Numbered from the stretch's first letter, positions 1-7,818 are shown. The stretch: 33,255 bases of DNA from Deltaproteobacteria bacterium (GCA_016283195.1 JAEEML010000166.1:1-33255), one strand, 5' to 3'. The notes: generated from the sequence alone by a model not told the origin. A program made the numbers and translations.

Positions 1-103
1 GCCGAAAGCTACCACCAAAGCGCCATCACTCTTTTATCATCTCTGCCAACCTTCTTCGCCACCTCATCCTGCTCCTTACCTTTTCGCTGGTGAGTTTTTT
101 GGC

Positions 104-152
104 AGTTAAGGGGGTAAATTTTGGAATTTTGCTAAAAGTTACCCCCTTAACT
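104..152. repeat. Perfect 14-bp-arm inverted repeat, loop-conserved hairpin family
   Basis: The left arm AGTTAAGGGGGTAA (104-117) is the exact reverse complement of 139-152, around a 21-nt loop. Read on the minus strand the loop starts CTTTTAGCAA and ends AAAAT. The repeat at 26362-26408 starts its arm with the same GTTAAG, ends with CTTAAC, and has a loop that starts CTTTTAGCAA and ends AAAAC, although the inner stem bases differ. This looks like a repeated structured element rather than a simple terminator, since no U-tract follows. Confidence 0.75.
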
Positions 153-160
153 TGCAAATT

Positions 161-194
161 CGGCCGCTAAATTTTCAAAAAATTTGCTAAGCCG
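161..194. repeat. AT-rich hairpin beside the inverted repeat
   Basis: CGGC (161-164) pairs with GCCG (191-194), and AAATTT (169-174) pairs with AAATTT (180-185) around a short loop. The right side reads TTTGCTAA, close to the loop core TTTTGCTAAAA of the neighbouring 104-152 element. It may be a degenerate member of the same family. Function unknown. Confidence 0.4.
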
Positions 195-268
195 GAGAAG
201 TTTTTAGGGAGAATTTGAAATGATATGGAGCCGCTCTCGTCTATCGGCTATAACAAAACACCAGGCGC

Positions 269-1111
269 TTAAACGAATGCATCAAGCACTTTGCCAATAT
301 CGGCATTGATACAAATAGAACGCCCCAAAAGCGCTTCAGGAACTGTCGCATCCCCTAAATTAATACTGATATAAATAGCATTCGCATTTTGCGCAGTCAT
401 GCGCCAGAACGGGTATTTGATAATTCCCGGTGTATTCGCTCCCACCCCAAGCTCAAGTAATACAATCCTTTTATGCTCCGGCACATGATGTTTTTCCAAA
501 AACTTTTCATACCGTGCAGCTGCCTCATACCAGCCTTCATCCTGCACAAAAGTCTCATCGGCGCGAAGATTCATGCACATCTGCCGACCACATACAGGGC
601 AATGTGGAATCAATTCAGTAGGAATTTTCATCTCCTTTTGTGCTTGATACATAGAGAGAATTTGTAATTCATTGTCATACGTTTTGGAATGACAAGGCAC
701 ACTGCATTGAAACAGACCATAATCCCCCTGAGTATAAAACAAGCGATGCTTGTCAAATCCGGCTTTTTGAAAACAGTGATCGACATTTGTTGTAATAACA
801 AAATATTCTTTTTCTCGTATCAATGATAATAGTTTTTGATAGACAGGTTTTGGTGGATCCATATAGCGATTTATCATAACATAGCGGCTCCAATAGGCCC
901 AATGTTCTTCAGCAGAATCAAATGGATAGAACCCACCTGAATACATATCGTTAAAACCATATTTAACTGCAAAATCGCTAAAGTACCGATCAAATCTTTG
1001 GCCGCTGTAGGTAAACCCAGCCGCCGTCGAAAGGCCTGCTCCTGCCCCCACAATGACAACATCTGTTTCTGATAGAATTGTCTTAATGCGTTCAATCTTG
1101 AGATTGTCCAT
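269..1111 (-). CDS. SirTM-type (class M) sirtuin
   Basis: A Sir2-fold protein of 280 residues. Family knowledge: SirTM enzymes are NAD-dependent protein ADP-ribosyltransferases encoded beside a zinc macrodomain that reverses the modification. Visible features: the NAD-binding GAGAGLS at 22-28, TTNVD at 107-111, and four zinc cysteines (CSVPC at 136-140, CPVC at 171-174). The usual catalytic histidine before the zinc module is a glutamine (YTQG, Q128), which marks SirTM rather than deacetylases. The frame opens earlier at a GTG (1132), but ATG 1111 has AAGGA upstream and leaves a 5-nt gap after the macrodomain stop. It is the last gene of the operon. In the classic operon lipoyl-carrier genes would be neighbours; none are here, so the substrate is unknown. 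Confidence 0.88.
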   Translation of the reverse strand: MDNLKIERIKTILSETDVVIVGAGAGLSTAAGFTYSGQRFDRYFSDFAVKYGFNDMYSGGFYPFDSAEEHWAYWSRYVMINRYMDPPKPVYQKLLSLIREKEYFVITTNVDHCFQKAGFDKHRLFYTQGDYGLFQCSVPCHSKTYDNELQILSMYQAQKEMKIPTELIPHCPVCGRQMCMNLRADETFVQDEGWYEAAARYEKFLEKHHVPEHKRIVLLELGVGANTPGIIKYPFWRMTAQNANAIYISINLGDATVPEALLGRSICINADIGKVLDAFV

Positions 1112-1116
1112 TACTT

Positions 1117-1911
1117 TTATTTTTCCTTGCACAAAATGGATTGATAGATAGTTTCATCTTTCTGGCTAAAAACATTGAATACAACATCCATCAGATAAGA
1201 GGTTCGGTGCTTCCAGTTCATTACAGTTTTAAAGGCAATACTGGCAGCTTCTGCGGCTGGAAAGCGAAATATTCCCGTGGATATACAGCAAAAGGCAATT
1301 GAATGTAAATCGTTCTCAGAGGCCAGATTCAAACAACTTGTATAACACGAGGAAAGTAAATTGCAGTCTTCTTCTGTCAATTCTCCGTTAATGATAGGCC
1401 CTACTGTATGTAATACAAATTTGCACGGCAAATTAAATGCTGGTGTCAATTTTGCACACCCTGTTGGTTCTTCATGTCCCTGTTCCTGCATCATTTTATG
1501 ACATACAGCCCGCAACTGAATTCCGGCAAAGGTATGAATACAATTATCTATACATGCGTGACATGGCTGCCAACACCCAGTCATTCCACTATTGGCCGCA
1601 TTTACAATGCTATCCACACCAAGCGACGTAATATCTCCTCGCCATAAATAGATATTACCATTGTCACATGATATCTTTGCGGACATATCCGACAGTTTGG
1701 TAATACCACGAGATCGATTGATTTCCTGCAAATACATATCCTGAATGGATAGAAATTCATCGCTTGCCGGCAGGGCAGGACGGATATTCATTAATGCTCT
1801 CAGAAGTTGCTTTTGAGACACTTCATCTTTAGGTATTTCTATTGCGGCATATTGTGAGTTTTCTGCCAGCAGGTATTCTATTAAATACTGACGACATTCT
1901 GTCTTGGTCAT
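1117..1911 (-). CDS. Zinc-dependent macrodomain protein-ADP-ribose hydrolase
   Basis: A 264-residue protein with an N-terminal helical part (1-75) and a macrodomain from about 85 onward. Motifs seen: RGDIT at 91-95, VNAAN at 103-107, and the Cys/His-rich zinc segment at 113-126 (C113, C117, H118, C120, C124, H126) that defines the Zn-Macro subgroup. Members of this subgroup remove ADP-ribose from proteins modified by the partner SirTM; that is family knowledge. The ATG at 1909-1911 overlaps the TGA of the upstream regulator (ATGA), so the two are translationally coupled, and the sirtuin follows at once. The pair should form a reversible ADP-ribosylation switch. Length is normal for the family and I see no broken motif. 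Confidence 0.9.
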   Translation of the reverse strand: MTKTECRQYLIEYLLAENSQYAAIEIPKDEVSQKQLLRALMNIRPALPASDEFLSIQDMYLQEINRSRGITKLSDMSAKISCDNGNIYLWRGDITSLGVDSIVNAANSGMTGCWQPCHACIDNCIHTFAGIQLRAVCHKMMQEQGHEEPTGCAKLTPAFNLPCKFVLHTVGPIINGELTEEDCNLLSSCYTSCLNLASENDLHSIAFCCISTGIFRFPAAEAASIAFKTVMNWKHRTSYLMDVVFNVFSQKDETIYQSILCKEK

Positions 1912-2363
1912 GTTGCATGACCTTTGTCATCTTCACAGATGATTGCCCGTGTCTCAGCCACCACATCTGCCAGTGTCATACTTCTAAGCTCGTTTTCCAA
2001 CGCCTGTTGAGCGGCGGCAAGCCGTCTGTCCATCACTTTGTGGATATTCCGTCCCACGGGACATTGCGCATTTGGATTCTCATGGAACCGGAACAAGCCA
2101 TTATCATCCAAGGAGTCTACAGCAACGTAAATATCATAGAGCGAGATTTCACCAAGCGGCCTTACAAGATGGGCTCCGCCACTTCCCTGGCGTGTTTCGA
2201 CGATGCCCGCCGTGCGCAATAGCCCCAGTACATTGCGGATGATCACCGCATTGACGCCGGTACTACCCGCCAAAAACTCACTAGTTACCCGCATCTTTTC
2301 GCTAAAAATTTCGATGCAGGTGAGGATATGTACTGCAACTGTAAACCTGCTTGTTATCTGCAC
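1908..2363 (-). CDS. Rrf2 family transcriptional regulator (YwnA-like)
   Basis: 151 residues starting MQITSRFTVAVHIL, a typical Rrf2 N-terminus with a winged helix (about 1-65; QGSGGAHL is the wing). The frame extends to an ATG at 2429, inside the upstream gene, but the GTG at 2363 has AGGA 8 nt before it and gives the family-typical start. Only isolated cysteines occur (C15, and the C of NAQCPVG), not the three-cysteine Fe-S cluster motif of IscR or NsrR, so it may sense through single thiols or not hold a cluster. The regulator lies inside the operon it probably controls. The palindrome at 3045-3071 is the best candidate for its operator (inference). Confidence 0.85.
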   Translation of the reverse strand: MQITSRFTVAVHILTCIEIFSEKMRVTSEFLAGSTGVNAVIIRNVLGLLRTAGIVETRQGSGGAHLVRPLGEISLYDIYVAVDSLDDNGLFRFHENPNAQCPVGRNIHKVMDRRLAAAQQALENELRSMTLADVVAETRAIICEDDKGHAT

Positions 2364-2373
2364 AATATCGATC

Positions 2374-3003
2374 CTATTTTCTGACAACGCTGATACGCTG
2401 GCCGATATAATCGCCTTTTTCAATCTCATCGATCATGGCAACTGCAAAATCAGCATAGCCAATAATACTTTCTCCTCTGGCGTTGAGTGTAAGCTCCTCG
2501 CCGCCAACAATATACTCACCTGTACGCGCTTCGTCAGCACGAAAATCAGCCGCCGGGCTGATGTACGTCCATTTTACATCGCCACGTGTACGCAACTCAC
2601 CTAATGCCTTCGCCATTGCAGCCGCTAGTGGCTTGTAGCTGTCGGGAAAATCCGGTCCATCCGATAGGCACATCGTATGCTCTGTGTTCACATACAAACT
2701 CCCTGCACCGCCAACGACAAGGAGCCGCGTTGCACTTCCCGACAGAATATCACACAAATGCTTCAGTGACGAGCTATGCTGCGGTAACATCTCCGGCGTC
2801 CAGGCCCCAAATGCATCGACCACCGCGTCAAATCCGCGTAAATCCTCGGCAGTCAATGCAAACAAGTCTTTCACAAGCACCTTCTTTGCCTCGCTAGCGT
2901 TCTCATTTCTCACCACCGCTGTTACATCCCAACCTCTTGAGACCGCTTCTTTTACAATAAGTTGTCCGGCCTTGCCATTCGCACAAATCACTGCAATCTT
3001 CAT
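2374..3003 (-). CDS. NAD(P)-binding atypical SDR/NmrA-like protein (YwnB-like)
   Basis: 209 residues with a Rossmann fold of the NmrA/atypical SDR type. The nucleotide-binding loop is at the N-terminus (MKIAVICANGKAG, 1-13), with an aspartate after strand 4 (VVDAFGAW) and VVGGAGSLYV in the middle. Proteins of this kind often work as NAD(P)H-dependent oxidoreductases or redox sensors; the substrate is unknown. Its ATG has GAGGAG upstream. It is the first gene of the operon, 10 nt ahead of the Rrf2 start. The same oxidoreductase/Rrf2 neighbourhood exists as ywnB/ywnA in Bacillus, which supports both calls. Confidence 0.85.
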   Translation of the reverse strand: MKIAVICANGKAGQLIVKEAVSRGWDVTAVVRNENASEAKKVLVKDLFALTAEDLRGFDAVVDAFGAWTPEMLPQHSSSLKHLCDILSGSATRLLVVGGAGSLYVNTEHTMCLSDGPDFPDSYKPLAAAMAKALGELRTRGDVKWTYISPAADFRADEARTGEYIVGGEELTLNARGESIIGYADFAVAMIDEIEKGDYIGQRISVVRK

Positions 3004-3044
3004 AATAACTCTCCTCTTGCTGGCGCGCTGCCAACCAATTGTTT

Positions 3045-3109
3045 AAGTTGTAACTACCATAGTTACAACTTTTGATATAGCAATAACGCAGTGCAGAATA
3101 GTTGTCAAC
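3045..3109 (-). promoter_or_regulatory. Promoter and palindromic operator of the Rrf2/SirTM operon
   Basis: A perfect inverted repeat, AAGTTGTAACTA at 3045-3056 and its complement at 3060-3071, has a 3-nt centre. Just upstream on the minus strand lie a TTGACA box (3104-3109) and an extended -10-like TGCTATATC (3074-3082). The TTGACA/TATATC gap is long (24 nt); TATTGC at 3080-3085 would give 18. The palindrome would sit at or just after the transcription start, which suits a repressor such as the Rrf2 protein encoded in the operon. The box-to-regulator link is inference. Confidence 0.65.
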
Positions 3110-3306
3110 AACTTTATTACATGTTTTTTTCAAGGCCAGGCTATTGGTCAGCGCTCAATATACCTCGCGATTATTAGCAAATGCTCTTCTCCCTCGGCGT
3201 TTTCCCGTAATAAACCAGATATGCCTTATAAAACAAGAACACGATGATGAATTTTGCTGGCAAGCAAAAGATAGACAAAGCCATCTTCGGCTAATATAGT
3301 GGTTTT

Positions 3307-3394
3307 TGCTGGCGCCCAAAGCCAGCATTTATTGGGCCTTTTTTACGAGATGTGCTAAAGCTGGCCAGTGTGCCAGTCATATTATATAACTGGC
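3307..3394 (+). other. Hairpin-rich leader before the cation transporter gene
   Basis: Three overlapping stems can be drawn: TGCTGGC (3307-3313) with GCCAGCA (3321-3327); GCCCAA (3314-3319) with TTGGGC (3332-3337), followed by CTTTTTT; and GCCAGT (3372-3377) with ACTGGC (3389-3394). The first two share bases and are mutually exclusive, and the second looks like a weak terminator. This could be an attenuator or a leftover terminator. I do not recognise a known riboswitch. The rest of the gap between 3134 and 3416 shows no gene. Confidence 0.35.
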
Positions 3395-3416
3395 TAATAT
3401 AATTCGGAGAATACAG

Positions 3417-4538
3417 ATGCCAAACGCAGACAATATCAATAGAAGCCGGCAAATCGTTAAAGTAAGCACCATCGGTATCATAACTAATGCCCTGCTTGCC
3501 GCCTTTAAGGCCACTATCGGTATTTTGTCAAATTCCATTGCCATCGTGCTAGATGCCGTCAACAATTTGAGCGACGCGCTATCTTCTGTCATAACCATCG
3601 TCGGCACCAAGCTGGCCGGTAAAGCGCCAAACCGCGAGCATCCTTACGGCTATGGCCGCGTAGAATATCTCACCACTGTTGTCATTGCCGTAATGGTATT
3701 AACTGCCGGTGCCACTTCGCTCAAAGAATCAATAGCCCAAATTATCCAGCCCGAAACACCTGATTACAGCCCGCTTTCGCTCATCATCGTCGGCGTGGCG
3801 GTGGTGGTTAAAATTCTACTGGGCACCTATTTCAAAAAGCGCGGAAAAACGCTGGATTCCGCTGCTTTGGTGGCTTCCGGCCAGGATGCCCTGATGGATT
3901 CCATTATTTCCATCTCAACCCTGGTCGCTGCCCTGGTCTTTGTCTTCTTTGGCCTGAGCCTCGAAGCCTGGCTGGGAGTGATTATCTCTATTTTTATTCT
4001 TCGGGCCGGCTATGAAATTATTAAGGATGCAACAGCTAAATTACTGGGCGAACGCGCCGATGGGGAGCTTACCAAAGCTATAAAATCCACAATTAAAGAA
4101 ATTGATGGTGTGCTTGGCGCCTACGATCTCATCTTGAATGACTATGGCCCGCAAAGGCTCTGGGGCAGCATTCATATTGAAGTCGCCGATAATATGCCTG
4201 CTACGCAAATTGATGCCCTCTCCCGGCAAATACAGGAACTGGCTTACAAAAAACATCAGGTTATCCTGCATACTGTTGGCATATATTCACAAAATACCGA
4301 CAAAACTTCGGTAAGTCTTAAGAATGAAATTTATCAGTTTATAAAAAAGCACCAAGAGGTTCTGGAAATACACGGTTTTTATATTAAACCTGATGCCAAT
4401 GATATTACACTTGATATCATTATCGGCTTCGGTAGTAAAAATCGCCAGGAACTTCTTAATACCATCAGCTCGGAACTAATGGCCAAATACCCAGATTACC
4501 ATTTTAACATCACCTTGGATTCGGATATCAGTGACTAA
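3417..4538 (+). CDS. Cation diffusion facilitator family transporter
   Basis: A 373-residue inner-membrane divalent-cation/proton antiporter of the CDF family. The N-terminal half has about six membrane segments. The family signature HPYGYGR is at 75-81. Metal-site positions are N50 and D53 in helix 2 (NNLSD) and D157 and D161 in helix 5 (GQDALMDS). The Asn/Asp pattern, instead of the HxxxD typical of zinc exporters, suggests the manganese/iron-type branch (inference). The cytoplasmic dimerisation domain follows from about 210, and the last 80 residues look like a second similar alpha/beta unit. GGAG lies 7 nt before the ATG. No clear neighbour-based regulation is visible beyond the hairpin-rich leader. 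Confidence 0.9.
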   Translation: MPNADNINRSRQIVKVSTIGIITNALLAAFKATIGILSNSIAIVLDAVNNLSDALSSVITIVGTKLAGKAPNREHPYGYGRVEYLTTVVIAVMVLTAGATSLKESIAQIIQPETPDYSPLSLIIVGVAVVVKILLGTYFKKRGKTLDSAALVASGQDALMDSIISISTLVAALVFVFFGLSLEAWLGVIISIFILRAGYEIIKDATAKLLGERADGELTKAIKSTIKEIDGVLGAYDLILNDYGPQRLWGSIHIEVADNMPATQIDALSRQIQELAYKKHQVILHTVGIYSQNTDKTSVSLKNEIYQFIKKHQEVLEIHGFYIKPDANDITLDIIIGFGSKNRQELLNTISSELMAKYPDYHFNITLDSDISD

Positions 4539-4636
4539 TAGCTGAGCTAGTTTGGCTAGCTGGCCGGCAGGGCCAAGAAGGCTAATGCGCCGAAAAAGTA
4601 TGGAGCTAAAAAAGCACCGAATGGAGGAGAACAAAA

Positions 4637-5272
4637 ATGAGTAAAAACATTATTGCCATTAACGCCGGCCCCAGGAAAGGCTGGAACACCGACACTCTAA
4701 TTACCGAAGCTTCCAAAGGCGCAGAATCCGCCGGGGCCACTATAAGGCGCTTTGACCTCTTTAAGCTGGAAAAATATACCGGCTGCGTCTCCTGCTTTGG
4801 CTGCAAAAAAGAAAAATTCAAAGGCCAGTGCATCTGCCGCGACGGCCTAAAGCCGGTTTTGGATGCCATCCGCGAATCTGACGGCCTCATCATCGGCTCG
4901 CCCAATTATCTCAGCGAAATGACGGCCTCTTTTCGCGCTCTTTACGAAAGGCTCATTTTCCAAAATTTAACTTATAATAAAGAGACTCCCTGCTGTAATG
5001 CCCGCCCCATTCCCGTTTTGCTCATTATGACCAGCAATGCTCCAGACACTATGTACCGGCAATTATTACAAAATTATCAGCAAACATTAAGCCACTTTGT
5101 GGGCCCGGCGGAGGTATTTGTCAGCGGCAATACCTTGCAGCTTAAAGATTACAGCAAGACCGATTGGCCGTGGTCCATGTTTGACGCAGAAGACAAAAAA
5201 AGGCGCCACGAAACAGTATTTCCGGAAGAATGCCGAGCGGTTTTTGAAAAAGGGGCAAATCTTGTAAGATAA
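4637..5272 (+). CDS. Flavodoxin-fold NAD(P)H-dependent FMN reductase, iron-sulfur flavoprotein type
   Basis: 211 residues with the FMN-reductase fold. The phosphate-binding loop is INAGPRKGWNT (8-18), the cysteine cluster GCVSCFGC with two more cysteines (CIC) follows at about 49-68, and GSPNYL lies in the FMN-contacting region. The closely spaced cysteines are what is seen in iron-sulfur flavoproteins that pass electrons between ferredoxin-like donors and small acceptors; cluster binding here is inference. A strong GGAGG precedes the ATG by 9 nt. It sits 98 nt after the cation transporter on the same strand and may be co-transcribed. No partner or substrate can be named. Confidence 0.82.
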   Translation: MSKNIIAINAGPRKGWNTDTLITEASKGAESAGATIRRFDLFKLEKYTGCVSCFGCKKEKFKGQCICRDGLKPVLDAIRESDGLIIGSPNYLSEMTASFRALYERLIFQNLTYNKETPCCNARPIPVLLIMTSNAPDTMYRQLLQNYQQTLSHFVGPAEVFVSGNTLQLKDYSKTDWPWSMFDAEDKKRRHETVFPEECRAVFEKGANLVR

Positions 5273-5343
5273 TGTAAATATTTGCTTTTTGCTGATTACC
5301 GATTGGTGATATGCGCAATTTGCGGCTATTTGCTCGTTAAACA

Positions 5344-5362
5344 GCTGCCGCTTACCGGCAGC
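5344..5362. terminator. Hairpin between convergent genes
   Basis: GCTGCCG (5344-5350) pairs with CGGCAGC (5356-5362) around a 5-nt loop. It lies between the ends of the plus-strand flavoprotein gene and the minus-strand acetyltransferase gene. On the minus strand it is followed by TGTTTAA, a weak T-run. It could be a shared terminator. Confidence 0.45.
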
Positions 5363-5379
5363 CGGGCCAGGGCACCTGA

Positions 5380-5919
5380 CTATTCCACATTTTTAATAAA
5401 ACGCGCCGGATTCCCCGCTACAATCGTATTCGCCGCCACATCTTTGGTGACAACGGAACCGGCGCCAACCACGGCATTTTCGCCAACAGTCACTCCCGGC
5501 AAAATCGTCGCCCCGGCACCAATCCAGGCCTTTTTGCCAATATGCACCGGCTTGCAGGTTAATATAGCGCGCTCATGTAAATCGTGATTATTGGAAATGA
5601 GCTGCACATTGGCGGCAATCATAGCCCCATCTTCAATGGTGATGCCGCCGCGTGCCATCATCAGGCAATTATTCATGATTACAACATTATTGCCAATGTT
5701 AACCATATCGGCGCAAACACAGGTTAGTGGTGCATTCAGCATAACATTATTGCCAATATGACCTTTAAACAGTTCCTGCACCAGCTCATTATATTTATCA
5801 GTAAAAGGCATGGTGTGGTTGAGCTCAAATACCAACTGGGCCTGGCGCTTGCCCTTTGCAAATTCTTCTGGCGTCGTTTGGCGAGTATCTACGCGAAATT
5901 CCTTAAAATTGTCTGACAT
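5380..5919 (-). CDS. Sugar O-acetyltransferase, left-handed beta-helix (LacA/NodL/Maa type)
   Basis: 179 residues. Hexapeptide-repeat acyltransferase that moves acetyl from acetyl-CoA to a sugar or similar hydroxyl. An N-terminal helical cap (about 10-60) is followed by hexapeptide turns such as IGNNVV, IEDGAM, IGKKAW and VGENAV. The catalytic histidine is in SNNHDLHERA. The ending GNPARFIKN is typical of the family, and the length matches maltose/galactoside acetyltransferases. AGGA lies 8 nt before the ATG, and only 5 nt separate it from the flavodoxin gene ahead, so they share a transcript driven from the promoter at 6707-6774. Its role with a flavodoxin and aldo/keto reductase is unclear. 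Confidence 0.9.
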   Translation of the reverse strand: MSDNFKEFRVDTRQTTPEEFAKGKRQAQLVFELNHTMPFTDKYNELVQELFKGHIGNNVMLNAPLTCVCADMVNIGNNVVIMNNCLMMARGGITIEDGAMIAANVQLISNNHDLHERAILTCKPVHIGKKAWIGAGATILPGVTVGENAVVGAGSVVTKDVAANTIVAGNPARFIKNVE

Positions 5920-5924
5920 GGCTA

Positions 5925-6653
5925 TTATCCTTTTTGTTTTATTAATTCGGCCGCTTTCTTGGCTACTTCATCCGGCCTGTTTTGGGCTGTCGATCCGCTG
6001 ATGGCCAGGCCCTCGGTCACGGTGGCTTTAGGCAAAACTTGGCGCAGTTTTTGCGGTGTGCCCGAAAGGCCACTGCCCTCGTGGGTGACAAAGGGTATTA
6101 CAGTTTTACCGGCAAAATCCTGGCTTTCAATAAAGGTATAGACGATCATGGGCAAATCGCCCCACCAATTGGGATAACCGAGATAAACCGTACTATACTG
6201 CTCAAAATGCTCAACCGCCACAGCTATCTGCGGACGGGCATTAGCTTCCTTCTCCTGCCTGGCTACTTCGATGCATTCTTTATAATTTGCCGGATAAGCT
6301 TTAACTGGTTTTATTTCAAACAAATCGGCGCCGCTCTGTTTAGCAATCTCCATAGCCACTTTGGCGGTGTTGCCCACTTTTATATTGCCGACGCTGTAAT
6401 TTTCGCCGGTTCTGGAATAATAGACGACGATGGCTTTACCTGTCTGATTTGCAGTTGTGTTCATCTTTATACTCCTCTTTTCGTTATTTGCCCCGGCATT
6501 GTTTAGGGCTTCTTTATCTGTTGTTTGTTCTGCAGCTGACTGGGCCGCCCCAGCGACTTTTGGCGGCGTCTCGGCTTTGGCCGGTGGCGGCGAGCTGCAA
6601 GCGGCAAGGCCAAATATCAGGCCGGATAATAGGATAGTCAGTAGTTTAGGCAT
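5925..6653 (-). CDS. Flavodoxin with lipoprotein leader and a second internal start
   Basis: 242 residues. A signal peptide ends in the lipobox LAAC (residues 16-19), then a low-complexity Ala/Pro/Glu linker, then a flavodoxin domain from about residue 70 (VVYYSRTGENYSVGNIKVG) with LGYPNWWGD and THEGSGLSG, as in the Flavodoxin_4 group. GGAG lies 8 nt before ATG 6653. In the same frame a second ATG at 6464, exactly where the flavodoxin begins, has AGAGGAG 7 nt upstream. The gene may therefore yield both a membrane-anchored and a cytosolic flavodoxin, or record a leader fused to an older gene. Flavodoxins carry electrons through FMN. The frame also extends to an ATG at 6716, but that lacks a signal-peptide-like start. 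Confidence 0.87.
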   Translation of the reverse strand: MPKLLTILLSGLIFGLAACSSPPPAKAETPPKVAGAAQSAAEQTTDKEALNNAGANNEKRSIKMNTTANQTGKAIVVYYSRTGENYSVGNIKVGNTAKVAMEIAKQSGADLFEIKPVKAYPANYKECIEVARQEKEANARPQIAVAVEHFEQYSTVYLGYPNWWGDLPMIVYTFIESQDFAGKTVIPFVTHEGSGLSGTPQKLRQVLPKATVTEGLAISGSTAQNRPDEVAKKAAELIKQKG

Positions 6654-6706
6654 TATAAATACTCCTTTGCTAAGAGAAGCCGCCCCTCTATGCGCGGCGC
6701 ATAAAT

Positions 6707-6774
6707 GAAGTAGCAAACAAAATCGGGAAAGTACAATGCTATTATCTCATTCACTATGCATAGGGATCATAGTG
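6707..6774 (-). promoter_or_regulatory. LysR-type promoter of the flavodoxin/acetyltransferase operon
   Basis: Reading the minus strand: the dyad CACTATG-N9-CATAGTG (6752-6774) contains T-N11-A (6757 to 6769), the LysR box pattern. TTGTAC follows at 6731-6736 and an extended -10-like TGC TACTTC at 6707-6715, 18 nt on. The dyad would be centred near -63, usual for LysR activation. The dyad lies directly after the lysR stop codon. The whole block is repeated at 8715-8782. Confidence 0.72.
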
Positions 6775-6784
6775 GCAGCCAAGC

Positions 6785-7642
6785 TCACCACGTCCGGCTG
6801 GCCTTGGCAATCCAATTCAAAACATCTGATAATAGCTGCTTATTTTTCTTTAAATAAGCAATCTTATAATGCGCGGTGGCTTCTTCATCAACAATGGGCA
6901 CACTGACGCAGCCTGCCATATCGGCGCGCAGCGTATTGGCTAGCGCAGTGGTAAAAGTGAGCGGTTTTTGCGACATCACCACATTTGTATAAACCATGAT
7001 ATCATCATATTCTATATACTTAGCATCTTTAATACAATCACGGTGCAATTGATGCCAAAAGCCGGTATGAATATATTCGCGAATTTCTTTCCCCCTAAGG
7101 TCAGAAAAATGAATGGCTTTTTTGTGGCTTAGCGGATCCGCTAAAGGTATTTGCATATATAGCTGCTCGTCAATAAACGGCATTGAATCAATGGTTTCGC
7201 TTTTAATCTCCCGGCGGGTAATGGCCAGATTGGCTTTTTCGCTCAAAAGCAGCGGCACAATTTCATCCTCGTCAGGCATAGCGGAGGTAATGTGAATATC
7301 AGGAAATTTATTGGATAATTCAGCAGTTAGCTTCCATAATGGTGCTGGAGCGCAGGTTACAATAAATAGGCTCTGATGACTTTTTTTAAAGGCTTCAAGC
7401 CGCAAAACCAGCGCCTCGGCATCTTTAAGCACATGGTGGGCCTGTTTAACCACCAGCTTGCCCGCCTCATTTAGCTTCATGCTGTTTTTGGTGCGGGTAA
7501 ACAGCTGTACGCCAAGCTCATCTTCCAGCCGCTGAATCGAACGCGTAAGGGCACTTTGCGAGATATGGAGCTTTTCGGCAGCTCGCGAAAGCACGGCTTC
7601 GTCGGCAATAACCACAAGTTGCTTTAACTGATTGAGCTCCAT
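6785..7642 (-). CDS. LysR family transcriptional regulator
   Basis: 285 residues. N-terminal winged helix-turn-helix (1-60: ELNQLKQLVVIADEAVLSRAAEKLHISQSALTRSIQRLE, shortened here to its key part AAEKLHISQSALTRSIQ), linker helix, then a periplasmic-binding-like effector domain (about 90-285). AAAGGAG sits just before the ATG. The genes on either side, an aldo/keto reductase and a flavodoxin/acetyltransferase pair, each have an identical LysR-type dyad in their promoters, so it very likely controls both (inference). It has its own space after a terminator at 7749-7779. A broken copy of its effector domain lies at 10390-10510. The effector molecule is unknown, but redox or electrophile stress would fit the targets. 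Confidence 0.92.
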   Translation of the reverse strand: MELNQLKQLVVIADEAVLSRAAEKLHISQSALTRSIQRLEDELGVQLFTRTKNSMKLNEAGKLVVKQAHHVLKDAEALVLRLEAFKKSHQSLFIVTCAPAPLWKLTAELSNKFPDIHITSAMPDEDEIVPLLLSEKANLAITRREIKSETIDSMPFIDEQLYMQIPLADPLSHKKAIHFSDLRGKEIREYIHTGFWHQLHRDCIKDAKYIEYDDIMVYTNVVMSQKPLTFTTALANTLRADMAGCVSVPIVDEEATAHYKIAYLKKNKQLLSDVLNWIAKASRTW

Positions 7643-7748
7643 GCTATCTCCTTTAGCACCATCAGCCGCTACCTATTTATCAGTAGTTTGTTGCTATCTG
7701 CAAGAAGGCAAAAGGAGAACAAGAGGCGGAAACAGAAAGAGAACGGAA

Positions 7749-7779
7749 TAAAAACTCCTGCTATTTGGAGCCCGCAGGA
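7749..7779 (-). terminator. Rho-independent terminator after the aldo/keto reductase gene
   Basis: On the minus strand TCCTGC (7779-7774) pairs with GCAGGA (7761-7756), followed by a run rich in T down to about 7749. It lies between the stop of the aldo/keto reductase gene and the start of lysR. Confidence 0.65.
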
Positions 7780-7818
7780 AAAATAGAGCAGTTAAGCATA
7801 AAGAGCTCGGCCACTTTC

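Larger units (their letters stand above)
1..268. other. Window edge without a recognisable gene
   Basis: I see no convincing coding region here. Reading frame 1 on the plus strand is open from the edge to a TGA at about position 93, but the 30-residue product resembles nothing I know and could be chance. From 104 onward the stretch is dominated by two AT-rich inverted repeats, listed separately. It lies downstream of the minus-strand sirtuin operon, yet neither hairpin is followed by a clear T-run on either strand, so I do not call a terminator. Confidence 0.5.

Noticed and set aside
3395-3403. TATAAT just before the cation transporter gene
   Set aside because: It lies only about 13 nt before the ATG and would remove the ribosome site from the transcript; unlikely to be the promoter.
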